A stretch of DNA of 64,000 nt from Planktotalea sp. (GTDB taxonomy: Bacteria > Pseudomonadota > Alphaproteobacteria > Rhodobacterales > Rhodobacteraceae). The stretch covers positions 73,078 to 137,077 of the forward strand of contig NZ_JABBAL010000015.1 in assembly GCF_018607995.1 (NCBI RefSeq). Reading direction: 5' to 3'. Shown one piece after another: positions 47,041 through 56,715 of the stretch. Every line of letters begins with the position of its first letter. The first letter of the stretch is position 1. Below the pieces are notes generated by a model. It worked only from the letters and a program-made list of their open reading frames with translations, ran no database searches and was not told the origin of the DNA. The position numbers and the translations under genes were made by a program.

Positions 47041-48513
47041 TCACAGGAAGGCTGTCTCCTGAAATGAGCGCAATTTCCTGCTATGAATGCGTTCTAGCGG
47101 CATTTCGCTCAGCGTTTCCATGGCGCGGATTCCGATCATCAAATGCCGTGTAACCTGTGTGGTATAGAAATCGGAGGCCATTCCTGGCAGCTTCAACTCC
47201 CCATGAAGCGGCTTGTCAGAGACGCACAAAAGCGTGCCGTAGGGGACGCGAAATCGGAACCCGTTGGCGGCAATTGTCGCGCTTTCCATATCCAAAGCCA
47301 CCGCGCGCGATTGCGACAATCGCTGCACTGGCCCGTCTTGGTCACGCAACTCCCAGTTGCGATTGTCCACGGATGCAACGGTGCCCGTCCGCATAATACG
47401 CTTGAGATCATAGCCCTCGTATTCGGTGACTTCCGCAACCGCCTTTTGCAAAGCTATCTGAATTTCCGCGAGCGCTGGAATTGGCACCCAAACGGGCAAG
47501 TCATCGTCAAGCACACGATCCTCACGCAGATAAGCGTGGGCCAGTACAAAATCTCCAAGGCTTTGCGAGTTACGCAGTCCCGCGCAGTGGCCAACCATCA
47601 ACCACGCATGGGGTCGCAACACAGCGACGTGATCTGTCGCGGTCTTTGCGTTTGAGGGGCCAACGCCAATATTGACCAAGGTGATCCCGCTGCCATCCGC
47701 CTTTTTCAGATGATAGGTCGGCATTTGCGGCATCTTCATCACCGGATCGATCACTTCATCTGGCGAGGTGATCTCAACATTCCTGGTACTTACGAAGCTG
47801 GTGTAGCCACTCTTCGGATCAGCCAGTTGCGCACGCGCATAAGCCTCAAACTCGGATACATAGAATTGATAGTTTGTGAACAGCACATGGTTCTGAAAAT
47901 GCTCTGGCTCTGTCGCGGTATAATGCGCGAGACGCGCAAGCGAGTAATCAACGCGCTGGGCGGTGAATGGCGCAAGCGGTTCGGTTCCGTCTTCAGGCAG
48001 CTTAAACGTCCCATTCACGATATCATCGTTGGTGGTGCTGAGATCCGGTACATCAAACACGTCGCGCAGCGTGAACTCAGCCGCGCCATCCAGCGGCACA
48101 GAGATACGCGCGTCATTGGCAACGGCAAAGTGCACAGGGATCGGCGTGTCAGAGACGCTGATGCCAACTGCAACATCGTGATTTTCAATCAGCAAGCCAA
48201 TCTGCTGTTCCAGATATTTGCGAAACAAATCAGGCCGCGTAATCGTCGCGGCATGCATGCCCGGCGAAGACACGTGCCCAAAGCTCAAACGGCTATCAAC
48301 TTGGGCAAAACTCGTCGTAGTGATCCTGATCTCTGGATAAAACGCACGGTAGCGATGACCGGGATGGCCCTTGCTCATCGCCTCAGTAAATTTTTCGCAT
48401 AGGAAAGTTGTCGCTCGCTCATAAAGCTTAACCAGCTGATCTACCGCGGCTTTGGGGTCGCGGTAGGCTTCGGGATGTGGTGCGTTAGGTGTAACTATAG
48501 ATTTATCGGTCAC
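47041..48513 (-). CDS. amn: AMP nucleosidase
   Basis: A 490-residue enzyme splitting AMP to adenine and ribose 5-phosphate, controlling AMP level. It has the N-terminal AMN domain (HRYRAFYPEIRITTTSFAQV) and the C-terminal phosphorylase-like domain with MVGHCAGLRNSQ, ALDMESATIAANGFRFRV and CVSDKPLHGELK. Length is close to E. coli Amn (484). The start is GTG at 48513 with gaggaac upstream. It lies 15 bp downstream of the adenine deaminase gene, whose product acts on the adenine released. Confidence 0.95.
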   Translation of the reverse strand: MTDKSIVTPNAPHPEAYRDPKAAVDQLVKLYERATTFLCEKFTEAMSKGHPGHRYRAFYPEIRITTTSFAQVDSRLSFGHVSSPGMHAATITRPDLFRKYLEQQIGLLIENHDVAVGISVSDTPIPVHFAVANDARISVPLDGAAEFTLRDVFDVPDLSTTNDDIVNGTFKLPEDGTEPLAPFTAQRVDYSLARLAHYTATEPEHFQNHVLFTNYQFYVSEFEAYARAQLADPKSGYTSFVSTRNVEITSPDEVIDPVMKMPQMPTYHLKKADGSGITLVNIGVGPSNAKTATDHVAVLRPHAWLMVGHCAGLRNSQSLGDFVLAHAYLREDRVLDDDLPVWVPIPALAEIQIALQKAVAEVTEYEGYDLKRIMRTGTVASVDNRNWELRDQDGPVQRLSQSRAVALDMESATIAANGFRFRVPYGTLLCVSDKPLHGELKLPGMASDFYTTQVTRHLMIGIRAMETLSEMPLERIHSRKLRSFQETAFL

Positions 48514-48528
48514 ATGTTCCTCAAGTCC

Positions 48529-50325
48529 CTAGCTTTCAAAGAGCGGGGTCAGTTGAAATTGCGTAACATCCACAAGGCCGAGATCGGAAATCCTGATTTC
48601 AGGGATCACGACCAAAGCAAGCAAGGAATGTTGCATATAGGCATTGTTCAAAGTGCAGCCGCAGTCCTGCATGGCTTGCACCATCTGATCGGCTTTGCGC
48701 GCGACGTCTTTTGCAGGTTCATCCGACATAAGACCCGCGATGGGTAGTTCAACAAGCGCAAGTTCAGCGCCATCTTTCCAAACGCTGATGCCGCCGCCCA
48801 CGTCGGACAATCGGTTCGCCGCCGCCGCCATCATCTCGCGATCCGTGCCAACGACAATCATATGATGGCTGTCATGGGCAACTGTAGAAGCCATAGCCAT
48901 TTTGCCGCTATAACCAAAGCCGGAGACGAACCCGTTCACCACCCCCCCAGTAGCACGGTGCCGCTCCACCAACGCAATCTGGCAAATGTCACCTGTCGTT
49001 TCGACAAGGCCGTTGGTGACGGGCAAATCTGCTTTCAACGCTTTCGTAGGCGCTTGGTTTTCGACTACACCAATCACATTGGCGCGCACTGAATTGGCCC
49101 CATCAGGCGCACTAATTTCAAACGCATCAGCGTTCTTGGCAGGCCCCATATGTACTGTGCTGCGTGCGTGTCGCGGCCAGTCAAGATGGGGACATTCGAC
49201 TTCGCAAATTCCCATTCGCGCGACTGTTTGGCCGCGCGCGATCACTTGCTCAATTGGCAGGGTCTTAAGGTCTGAGGTTAGGATCACATCTGCACGCCGT
49301 CCCGGTGCGATAGAGCCAATATCGCGCTCCAACCCAAAGTGCGTCGCAGTATTGATCGTCGCCATTTGCAAGGCAATCAAAGGATCACACCCACACTCAA
49401 TCGCATGGCGTACAACGCGGTTCATATGGCCTTCATTCACGATTGTGCCTGAATGGCTGTCATCGGTGCACAGGATAAATCCACGCGGATCAAGGCCCTT
49501 TTCCGTGACCGCCGTGATCTGGCTTTCAACATCATGCCAAGCGGAGCCAAGCCGCATCATGTGGCGCATCCCTTGGCGCGTGCGTGCAATTGCGTCGGCT
49601 TCACATGTGCCCTCATGATCATCCGCAGGACCGCCCGCTGCGTAAGCGTGAAACGCGGGTCCCAGATCCGGCGAAGCATAATGCCCTCCAACAGTTTTGC
49701 CCGCGTTTTGCGTTGCTGCGATCTCCGCCAACATCTGCGGATTGCCGTTTACGACACCGGGGAAATTCATCATTTCGCCTAACCCGATGACACCGGGCCA
49801 CGCCATGGCTTCGGCCACATCGTCAGCGCTGATCTCGAAACCTGTCGTCTCCAAACCCGGCGCGGACGGCGCGCAAGAAGGCATTTGTGTGAACACATTG
49901 ATCGGTTGCATCATCGCCTCGTCATGCATCAAACGCACACCCGCGAGGCCAAGCACATTGGCGATCTCATGCGGGTCGGTAAACATCGACGTTGTGCCAT
50001 GCGGAATCACAGCGCGCGTGAACTCGGCAGGGGTGAGCATACCGCTCTCAATATGCATATGCCCGTCGCACAGACCTGGTATCATATAACGACCCTGCGC
50101 GTCTATCACCTCCGTGTCTGGCCCGATGCAATGGTTCGCGTCTGGCCCACAATAAGCGAAACGCCCGTCTGCAATGGCAAGATCGTGGTTTTCGAGGCAT
50201 TCGCGGGTGTGCACATTCACCCATGTGCCGCCTTTGATCACAAGGTCAGCGGCTGCGCGTCCCGCGGCAACGTTAACCAATCGCGGCGCGCTTTGCGGCC
50301 ATGTTTTGAAATTCGCTGTGCTCAT
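48529..50325 (-). CDS. ade: Adenine deaminase
   Basis: A 598-residue amidohydrolase converting adenine to hypoxanthine and ammonia. The metal-binding motif is LCDGHMHIESGML, followed by PHGTTSMFTDPHEIANVLG, GGHYASPDL, CTDDSHSGTIV and the C-terminal SHHMIVVGTD and GGGISV segments, all typical of Ade. ATG at 50325 is chosen; an in-frame GTG 15 bp upstream is possible. It is in an operon with amn, giving a two-step route from AMP to hypoxanthine. Confidence 0.95.
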   Translation of the reverse strand: MSTANFKTWPQSAPRLVNVAAGRAAADLVIKGGTWVNVHTRECLENHDLAIADGRFAYCGPDANHCIGPDTEVIDAQGRYMIPGLCDGHMHIESGMLTPAEFTRAVIPHGTTSMFTDPHEIANVLGLAGVRLMHDEAMMQPINVFTQMPSCAPSAPGLETTGFEISADDVAEAMAWPGVIGLGEMMNFPGVVNGNPQMLAEIAATQNAGKTVGGHYASPDLGPAFHAYAAGGPADDHEGTCEADAIARTRQGMRHMMRLGSAWHDVESQITAVTEKGLDPRGFILCTDDSHSGTIVNEGHMNRVVRHAIECGCDPLIALQMATINTATHFGLERDIGSIAPGRRADVILTSDLKTLPIEQVIARGQTVARMGICEVECPHLDWPRHARSTVHMGPAKNADAFEISAPDGANSVRANVIGVVENQAPTKALKADLPVTNGLVETTGDICQIALVERHRATGGVVNGFVSGFGYSGKMAMASTVAHDSHHMIVVGTDREMMAAAANRLSDVGGGISVWKDGAELALVELPIAGLMSDEPAKDVARKADQMVQAMQDCGCTLNNAYMQHSLLALVVIPEIRISDLGLVDVTQFQLTPLFES

Positions 50326-50392
50326 GTCCAAAGTTGACACGAGCTTGAGGGATGTTCAAGCATCTGGTTGAGCGCAAGGATGAGTATGCGAA

Positions 50393-50836
50393 ATGTACTA
50401 TGAAACGGTAAGCGCCGCTGACTTTGGCACGTCTTTGCGCGGATTAGGGCTTAACATTCTTGTGTGCGACGTGATCGCACAAGCAGAGTTCCTGAGTGCC
50501 GTTTTCGACATGAAAGCGCATCGTGTCTCGGGCGACTTCGCGATCATGACCTACGGCGATCAGGTCTTTCAGCTCCATAGCGACGGCACCTATCACTCGC
50601 ATCTTCTGCTGTCTCTGCTGCCCGAAGCCGGCGCGCGCGGCGGTGGGGCGCAGTTTCATCTGTTTGCGACGGATCCTGATGTCGCTGCAAGCAAAGCTGA
50701 CGCCCATGGTGGTCATATCTTGCAAGAACCAACCAATAAACCGCATAGTCTGCTCGAGGCCTGTATTCTTTGCGCGAATGGATATGCTTGGGTAGCCTCA
50801 CGCGCGCTCACATCAGAAGAAAGAAACGCACAATGA
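50393..50836 (+). CDS. VOC (glyoxalase-like) family protein
   Basis: A 147-residue protein of the vicinal-oxygen-chelate fold, with the betaalphabetabetabeta pattern recognisable from LGLNILVCDVIAQAEFLSAV, FDMKAHRVSGDFAIM and HLFATDPDVAASKADAHGG. Members include glyoxalases, dioxygenases and resistance proteins; no specific one can be chosen, and metal ligands are not obvious. It overlaps the class II aldolase gene by 4 bp, so they are co-translated and may act in one pathway. Confidence 0.75.
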   Translation: MYYETVSAADFGTSLRGLGLNILVCDVIAQAEFLSAVFDMKAHRVSGDFAIMTYGDQVFQLHSDGTYHSHLLLSLLPEAGARGGGAQFHLFATDPDVAASKADAHGGHILQEPTNKPHSLLEACILCANGYAWVASRALTSEERNAQ

Positions 50837-51585
50837 ACACCGCAACACGCCCGAATATGGATCACTGGCAAGAACGCGTCGACCTTGCGGCCGCTTTCCG
50901 TTGGACCGCGCGCCTCAATATGCATGAGGCGGTTTCGAACCACTTCTCCCTTTCGATCAACGACGAAGGCACGCGGTTTTTGATGAACCCCAATCAGGTG
51001 CATTTCAGCCGGATCAAGGCGTCGGATTTAATTATCGTCGATGCCAATGACCCTAAGACGCTGGAGGGGCCCGATGCGCCGGATCCAACTGCTTGGGGGC
51101 TGCATGGCGGGATGCACCGCCATTGCCCGCACGCGCGTTGCGCAATGCATGTGCATTCGATTTTTGCGACCGTGTTGGCGTCGCTGGCTGATAGCCGCTT
51201 ACCTGCGATTGATCAGAATTCAGCGACGTTTTTCAATCGTGTAGTGATCGACGAAAATTACGGTGGACTCGCGTTTGAAGAAGAAGGGGAGCGCTGTGCG
51301 AAACTCTTTGATGATCCCAAAAAGAAAGTGATGGTGATGGGCAATCACGGGGTCATGATAATTGGCGATACCGTGGCCGACACGTTCAATCGCTTGTTTT
51401 ACTTTGAACGGTCCTGCGAGACATATATTCGAGCATTGCAGACGGGTCAGCCTTTGCGTGTGCTGCCTGATGAGATCGCAGAAAAAACAGCACATGAGCT
51501 TGAGCAATACCCTGAGCAAGATGAGCGCCATCTTGCAGAGCTTAAGGGTATTCTGGACGATGAAGGCAGTAACTACGCAACGTAG
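50833..51585 (+). CDS. Class II aldolase/adducin family protein
   Basis: A 250-residue protein of the class II aldolase/adducin family, zinc-dependent enzymes that act on phosphorylated or free sugars and related hydroxy-acids. The zinc-binding and substrate segments are EAVSNHFSLSIND, GLHGGMHRHCPHARCAMHVH and MGNHGVMIIGDTVADTF, with the HxH pair and a third histidine. ATG at 50833 overlaps the VOC gene. The substrate is not evident. Confidence 0.9.
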   Translation: MNTATRPNMDHWQERVDLAAAFRWTARLNMHEAVSNHFSLSINDEGTRFLMNPNQVHFSRIKASDLIIVDANDPKTLEGPDAPDPTAWGLHGGMHRHCPHARCAMHVHSIFATVLASLADSRLPAIDQNSATFFNRVVIDENYGGLAFEEEGERCAKLFDDPKKKVMVMGNHGVMIIGDTVADTFNRLFYFERSCETYIRALQTGQPLRVLPDEIAEKTAHELEQYPEQDERHLAELKGILDDEGSNYAT

Positions 51586-51628
51586 CCTTACGTGCTGCAG
51601 CAAGTAAGGCCACCTTAGGAATCACATT

Positions 51629-52606
51629 TTGAGCAAATCAAAGTCTTCGGACTGGAATTATCACCCTGACTTGCCTCTCGCGGACGGCTCAATCTTCAAA
51701 TGGCCCGTGCGCGTTGGTTTCCTTGCGCGTTGGTTTGTGCGCAATTGGCTGACGCTGTCAGAGCGGGTGATGATGGTCATACTTGCGATCGCTCTATGGC
51801 TTTGGATCTATCCCGACTTCGCCTCAGCAAGCAGTTTCCAAATCGGTTGGACCGCTCATCTGTGGAGTGCGAATTTCGCCTTGGTTCTGATCAGTGCAGG
51901 CACGCTCCAGTGGTATTTCTTCATGCGCAAAGGGCAGGGTACAGAGTTAAAATTCGACAAGCTTGAGATGGCCAAAGGCAACCGCCTTTGGAGCTTCTCT
52001 AACCAAGTGCACGACAACATGTTTCACTCGCTGGTTTCCGGCTTAGGGTTTCTGACGCTCTTCAGTGCGCTCACAATGTGGCTGATGGCGAAGGGTTACG
52101 CGCCGACGATAACACCGCTCGGCAATCCTGTGTAGTTCACTCTTTCGCTGATCCTTTTGCCGATTTGGTCAGCGTTTCATTTCTACTGGATGCATCGTTT
52201 TCTGCATGTGCCGTTCCTCTACACCCATGTGCATTCTCTGCATCATCGCAACGTCAACGTCGGCCCGTGGTCGGGCTTTTCCATGCATCCTGTTGAACAT
52301 TTTCTCTATTGCTCCTCGCTTTGCATTCACTGGGTCGTGCCCAGCGATCCGATCCTTGTGATCTTTCAGGTCATCTACCTTGGCCCCGTCGCGGCAATGA
52401 CCCACACAGGATACGAAGATCTCTTGATCAAGGATAAACGTCGCCTCGCGCTGGGCACGTTTTATCACCAGCTGCATCACCGGTATTACGAGTGTAACCA
52501 TGGCAATCAGGAAATGCCGTGGGATCGCTGGTTTGGCACGTTTCACAATGGCACGCCAGAAAGCACAGCAGAAACACGCGCGCGCAAGAAACGGATGTAT
52601 TCCTAA
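51629..52606 (+). pseudogene. Sterol desaturase/fatty acid hydroxylase family, interrupted by TAG
   Basis: From TTG at 51629 (SKSKSSDWNYHPDLPL) the frame continues as a membrane hydroxylase to TAG at 52133-52135 after GNPV; the same frame goes on with FTLSLILLPIWSAFHFYW and the histidine boxes HRFLH, HSLHH and HQLHHRYYECNHG to TAA at 52606. Relatives have tryptophan after NPV, so this is a TGG to TAG change. Joined length would be about 325 residues. The truncated N-terminal product would lack all iron-binding histidines. Follows the aldolase gene by 43 bp. Confidence 0.82.
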
Positions 52607-53229
52607 GCCTTGCGCATTTGCAAAAGCCAACCCGTGTCAGCGGCATGTGCACCCGTTGCACCTGCGCCATAAAGCGCAAACTCATCCCTGCGCCATTCAG
52701 CAATTTGCGGCTCGAGGCGCTTCAGCACGTCTTCAAACCCTTGTGCATCCCAATGCGTGGCATTCACGCTCAGCACGGCCCAAGCGCCACTTCCCATGCA
52801 GCGCAGAACCTCTTCCAACGCATCAGGCCCGACATGTCCGTGCGTGAATGTGCCAGAACTGACCACACCAGCATAGTCTCCTTCATCCACCTCAAGTCGT
52901 TGGGTAAGATCCCCTTCAAACAAGCGTTGATAGACGTGCTTCTTCTCCGCCACCACCAGCATTTGGGGCGAGATATCCGTACCATCAACCACCTCAATAC
53001 CCTGTTGCACAAGCGCGGCTCCTAACAATCCAGTTCCCGCGCCTAGATCCAAAACAGGCGACACTCCAGAGATTTTCGCATAGCACTCTGCAACCGCTTG
53101 CGGTGCGCGGTACTGCATATCTTTGGCAAAGCTGCTGTCATAGGTTTCTGCCCATGCGGCATACAGCTGTTTCGAGCCATCCGGCCCGCTTAGCTTGTAG
53201 GCCGCTTCTAAGTCTGGATTATCGGTCAT
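52603..53229 (-). CDS. Class I SAM-dependent methyltransferase
   Basis: A 208-residue methyltransferase with motif I VLDLGAGTGLLGAALVQQG, motif II region VVDGTDISPQML and the post-motif GDYAGVVSSGTFTHGHVGPD. The family resembles Williams-Beuren-type methyltransferases (YAAWAETYDSSFAKDMQYRAP at the N-terminus). Substrate unknown; it is not recognisably a guanidinoacetate methyltransferase. It ends overlapping the convergent hydroxylase gene by 4 bp. Confidence 0.88.
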   Translation of the reverse strand: MTDNPDLEAAYKLSGPDGSKQLYAAWAETYDSSFAKDMQYRAPQAVAECYAKISGVSPVLDLGAGTGLLGAALVQQGIEVVDGTDISPQMLVVAEKKHVYQRLFEGDLTQRLEVDEGDYAGVVSSGTFTHGHVGPDALEEVLRCMGSGAWAVLSVNATHWDAQGFEDVLKRLEPQIAEWRRDEFALYGAGATGAHAADTGWLLQMRKA

Positions 53230-53293
53230 ACTCTAATAGAAGCGAAAGCGACGCGCACTTGCAACCGCGCAGTGCCTGCCGCACTAAAGCGAT

Positions 53294-54160
53294 ATGACAA
53301 AACATCTGCTTTCTTTAGGGCACGGCTTTTCTGCGCGTGCGTTGACGCCTCTCCTGCTTGAGCAAGGGTTCACGATCACGGGCACGACGCGCTCCTCTGA
53401 CAAAGCCGCAGCGCTTGAGGCGACGGGGGTGACCTCGGTGATCTGGCCGGATACGGACCTGCGCGAGACCTTGCATAGCGCAACCCACCTGCTCACTTCC
53501 GCTGCGCCTAGTGCGGATGGCGATCCTGTTCTCAACGCTTTGCGTGAAGATATAGCGCGCCATGCGCCTAATCTTGAATGGGTGGGTTACCTGTCAACGA
53601 CCGGCGTATACGGCAACGCCAATGGCGGCTGGGTCGATGAGAGTAGCCCATTGAAACCCGCCACCAAGCGCGGTCAAATGCGTGTTGCGGCTGAAGCGGA
53701 CTGGCAATCCATCCCGAACCTGCCCCTGCACATCTTTCGCCTCGCGGGCATCTACGGACCCGGTCGCGGACCCTTCTCTAAAGTGCGCGCAGGCACAGCG
53801 CGTCGGATCATCAAAGAAGGGCAGGTTTTCAGTCGTATCCACGTAGAGGACATCGCGCAGATCCTCGCGGCCTCCATCGCAGATCCGAACGCTGGAGCTA
53901 TTTATAATATGTGCGATGATGATCCCGCGCCGCCGCAAGATGTGATTGCACATGCCGCGGAACTATTGGACCTGCCTTTGCCAGAAGAGGTTGATTTTGA
54001 AACAGCCGAGATGACCCCGATGGCGCGTAGTTTCTATGCGGAAAGCAAGCGCGTTCGAAATGATCGTATCAAGTCAGAGCTAGGGGTGACGTTGCTCTAC
54101 CCAGACTACCGCGCAGGGCTTGCCGCCTTGCTTGCTTTGGAGCAGTCCTCAGATCAGTGA
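53294..54160 (+). CDS. NAD(P)-dependent epimerase/dehydratase-like SDR
   Basis: A 288-residue extended SDR protein. The nucleotide motif is a variant (LLSLGHGFSARALTPLL), followed by YLSTTGVYGNANGGWVDES, the RLAGIYGPGRGPF segment and a NAD-dependent epimerase C-terminus (IYNMCDDDPAPPQDVI). The usual catalytic Y-x3-K is not clear; GQMRVAAE sits where it is expected. Relatives are annotated as YeeZ-like. It overlaps the convergent PaaX gene by 12 bp. Confidence 0.85.
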   Translation: MTKHLLSLGHGFSARALTPLLLEQGFTITGTTRSSDKAAALEATGVTSVIWPDTDLRETLHSATHLLTSAAPSADGDPVLNALREDIARHAPNLEWVGYLSTTGVYGNANGGWVDESSPLKPATKRGQMRVAAEADWQSIPNLPLHIFRLAGIYGPGRGPFSKVRAGTARRIIKEGQVFSRIHVEDIAQILAASIADPNAGAIYNMCDDDPAPPQDVIAHAAELLDLPLPEEVDFETAEMTPMARSFYAESKRVRNDRIKSELGVTLLYPDYRAGLAALLALEQSSDQ

Positions 54161-54943
54161 CGTAATTGCGGGGCGCTGCAAAACATCCAGAGTGCGCAGA
54201 ACCTCGACGCGGCAACGCCTTCCCTCAAAATCTGCGCCGTACAAGACGTCGGGCACATCAGGCAACTTCAAAACTAGCTTACGCCAGCGATGTACGATCT
54301 GCGCCCGTAGCGTTGCAATTTGAATAGGTGTGAATTCAGCGACGTTGCCGTGATCTAAGCCAAGCCGTTCCAAATCACGTGTAAGCGCACGGAAGGCCGT
54401 GCGTTGCGCACTTGAGACAATAGAGTGTGACAACCACACTGGCACGTCCCCTAAGGATCCATTCAGCGCAAGTGCGTCGCTTGGGGTCTTAACGCAAGGC
54501 CCGTTCGCAAGATACACCCCTGCCGACACGGCGATGTAGCCTTGCTTTGTCAAAGTGCTTGCGCGCACTTGCTCCGTGACCGAGGGCACTGGCGCAAAGC
54601 ACAACACATGCCAATCAGAACCAGCCGCGTTTGAGGGCGCATAGATCGTCTCACTCGCTATCGCGCTTTGTTCCAGCCCAAATCTGGTCAATCCATGCAG
54701 ACCCACGCGACCTTGTTTGGTGGTTTCGATCCAGCCCTCATTACGCAAACGATGCAAGGCTACGCGCATCGCTTCAGGGCGAACGCCGACGGGGGACAGT
54801 ATATCCCCCAAGACAGGGCCCGATAGCCGATCCCCTGCTTGCTGTGCGAGATCGCCAAAGATCGTGACAATAAACGACCACACGCGCGGCGGTTCGCCTA
54901 CACCAAGCGCGTCTAGCGCGTTTTGAAATACATCGTTTGTCAC
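54149..54943 (-). CDS. PaaX family transcriptional regulator
   Basis: A 264-residue regulator of the PaaX family. It has an N-terminal winged helix (RVWSFIVTIFGDLAQQ, GVRPEAMRVALHRLRNEGW) and the PaaX-like C-terminal domain. Classical PaaX represses phenylacetate catabolism and senses phenylacetyl-CoA, but no paa genes are in the window. It follows gabD by 40 bp on the same strand, so it may autoregulate a gabD-paaX unit and perhaps the neighbouring creatinase gene; this is inference. Confidence 0.85.
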   Translation of the reverse strand: MTNDVFQNALDALGVGEPPRVWSFIVTIFGDLAQQAGDRLSGPVLGDILSPVGVRPEAMRVALHRLRNEGWIETTKQGRVGLHGLTRFGLEQSAIASETIYAPSNAAGSDWHVLCFAPVPSVTEQVRASTLTKQGYIAVSAGVYLANGPCVKTPSDALALNGSLGDVPVWLSHSIVSSAQRTAFRALTRDLERLGLDHGNVAEFTPIQIATLRAQIVHRWRKLVLKLPDVPDVLYGADFEGRRCRVEVLRTLDVLQRPAITSLI

Positions 54944-54983
54944 TTTGCCTTTTCCGGTCCACCCATGGGGCTGCGCCGCGCGT

Positions 54984-56462
54984 TTAAACCGCCATGCAGA
55001 TGTATTTCATCTCGAGATAATCCTCGATTCCGTGATGGCTGCCTTCGCGTCCGAGACCGGACTGCTTCACGCCGCCAAAGGGCGCAACCTCTGTGGAAAT
55101 GATGCCTGTGTTCACACCGACGATGCCATACTCCAAAGCCTCTGCAACCTTGTAAACGCGGCTCAGATCGTTGGCGTAGAAGTAAGACGCCAAGCCGAAG
55201 ATCGTGTCATTGGCTAAGGCGATCACCTCGTCCTCATCCTCAAACTTGAACAAAGGTGCCAATGGGCCGAATGTTTCATCGTTGGAGAACGCCATGTCTT
55301 TGGTGGCGCCCGTTACAATCGTTGGCGTGATAAAGTTACCAGACAGCCCCGTTTCTGTGTCACCCAGAATAACTGTAGCACCCTTTGCCTTTGCATCGGC
55401 TATGTGTGAATGTACTTTCTCAGCGGCTTTCGGGTTGATCAGCGGGCCGAAATCGACAGTGCCTGCAAGCGCGTCACCCATGCTCATCGCGCCGACTTTG
55501 GCCGCTAATTTTTCGGCGAATTCATCATAGACACCTGCTTGCACATAAATACGGTTGGCGCAAACGCAGGTTTGACCGGCATTGCGGAACTTGCACATGA
55601 TCGCACCGTCCACAGCCGCGTTGATATCTGCGTCGTCAAAGACGATGAAGGGCGCGTTGCCGCCCAGTTCCATGGAGCATTTCATCACTTGATCTGCGGC
55701 TTGGCGCAACAAGATGCGGCCAACTTGGGTGGAACCAGTGAAGGTCAGCTTGCGCACGACAGGGTTCTCACAGAATTCCTTACCGATTTCGCTAGACGCG
55801 GTGGAGGGCAGAATGCTGAGCACACCTGCTGGAATACCCGCGCGCTCTGCCAGAACACCCATGGCGAGCGCGGAAAGCGGCGTGTCTTCCGCCGGACGTG
55901 CAACCATGGCGCAGCCCGCGGCCAAAGCAGGAGCGACCTTGCGTGCGATCATTGCATTGGGGAAATTCCAAGGGGTGATTGACGCGGTCACACCGATGGG
56001 TTGCTTGATGACCGTGATGCGCTTGTCGGCCTGATGACCTGGGATTGTTTCACCGTAGATACGCTTTGCCTCTTCTGCGAAGAACTCGATGAAAGAGGCA
56101 CCATACGCAATCTCGCCCATGGCTTCGGCCATCGGTTTGCCCTGCTCTGCGGTAAGAATGGTGGCAAGATCCTCCTGATTTGCCATCATCAAATCGAACC
56201 ATGCGCGCAAGATATTGGAGCGCTCCTTGCCCGTCTTCTTCGCCCACTCCTTCTGCGCGACGTCAGCCTGCGCAATCGCACCTGCGACTTGTGCGCGGCT
56301 CACGTCAGCAACCTGAACGATCACATCGCCGCGCGCGGGGTTCAGAACATCAAACGTCGCCCCACCGTCAGCATCGACCCACTCCCCGCCGATATAGGCT
56401 TTGGTCGCCAAAAGGCTGGGATCCTTAAGCAAAGAAGCGAGGTTTGTTGGCGTGTCGAGCAT
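54984..56462 (-). CDS. gabD: NAD(P)-dependent succinate-semialdehyde dehydrogenase
   Basis: A 492-residue aldehyde dehydrogenase oxidising succinate semialdehyde to succinate. The catalytic glutamate is in MELGGNAPFIVFDDAD, the catalytic cysteine in KFRNAGQTCVCANRIYVQ, and the glycine-rich cofactor loop is FTGSTQVGRIL. The pattern and length suit GabD. ATG at 56462 has ggagaacacc upstream. It is divergent from the creatinase gene (253 bp between starts) and just upstream of paaX, hinting at catabolism of GABA or a guanidino acid. Confidence 0.92.
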   Translation of the reverse strand: MLDTPTNLASLLKDPSLLATKAYIGGEWVDADGGATFDVLNPARGDVIVQVADVSRAQVAGAIAQADVAQKEWAKKTGKERSNILRAWFDLMMANQEDLATILTAEQGKPMAEAMGEIAYGASFIEFFAEEAKRIYGETIPGHQADKRITVIKQPIGVTASITPWNFPNAMIARKVAPALAAGCAMVARPAEDTPLSALAMGVLAERAGIPAGVLSILPSTASSEIGKEFCENPVVRKLTFTGSTQVGRILLRQAADQVMKCSMELGGNAPFIVFDDADINAAVDGAIMCKFRNAGQTCVCANRIYVQAGVYDEFAEKLAAKVGAMSMGDALAGTVDFGPLINPKAAEKVHSHIADAKAKGATVILGDTETGLSGNFITPTIVTGATKDMAFSNDETFGPLAPLFKFEDEDEVIALANDTIFGLASYFYANDLSRVYKVAEALEYGIVGVNTGIISTEVAPFGGVKQSGLGREGSHHGIEDYLEMKYICMAV

Positions 56463-56715
56463 GGTGTTCTCCAAAAGGCGGGTTTGTTTGAGGAAAAGCA
56501 CGTGGATCGCGACTTGTCCAGTGCGGTGCGTGTGATGTCGGGATTAGAATGTTCCGCGACGCAAGCAGACCCGACCTTTGGCACGGCGCATGTCAAACAT
56601 CCCTCAGGGCGCAAGCGATGGCGTCGCCCCAATCTGATCTTCAGATGCGCTCTTTAGCAAAACTCGTCCTGAACGCCGGGACCTCTCTTTGATGCGTCAA
56701 AATGGAGGTCACACC

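Noticed and set aside
47710-48402. A 230-codon forward frame
   Set aside because: Antisense to amn; rich in Arg, His and Ile as expected for a shadow frame.
52603-53229. The SAM methyltransferase as a guanidinoacetate methyltransferase completing creatine synthesis
   Set aside because: The N-terminus and motifs look like a general Williams-Beuren-type methyltransferase and it is not linked to the amidinotransferase; there is no sequence support for that substrate.
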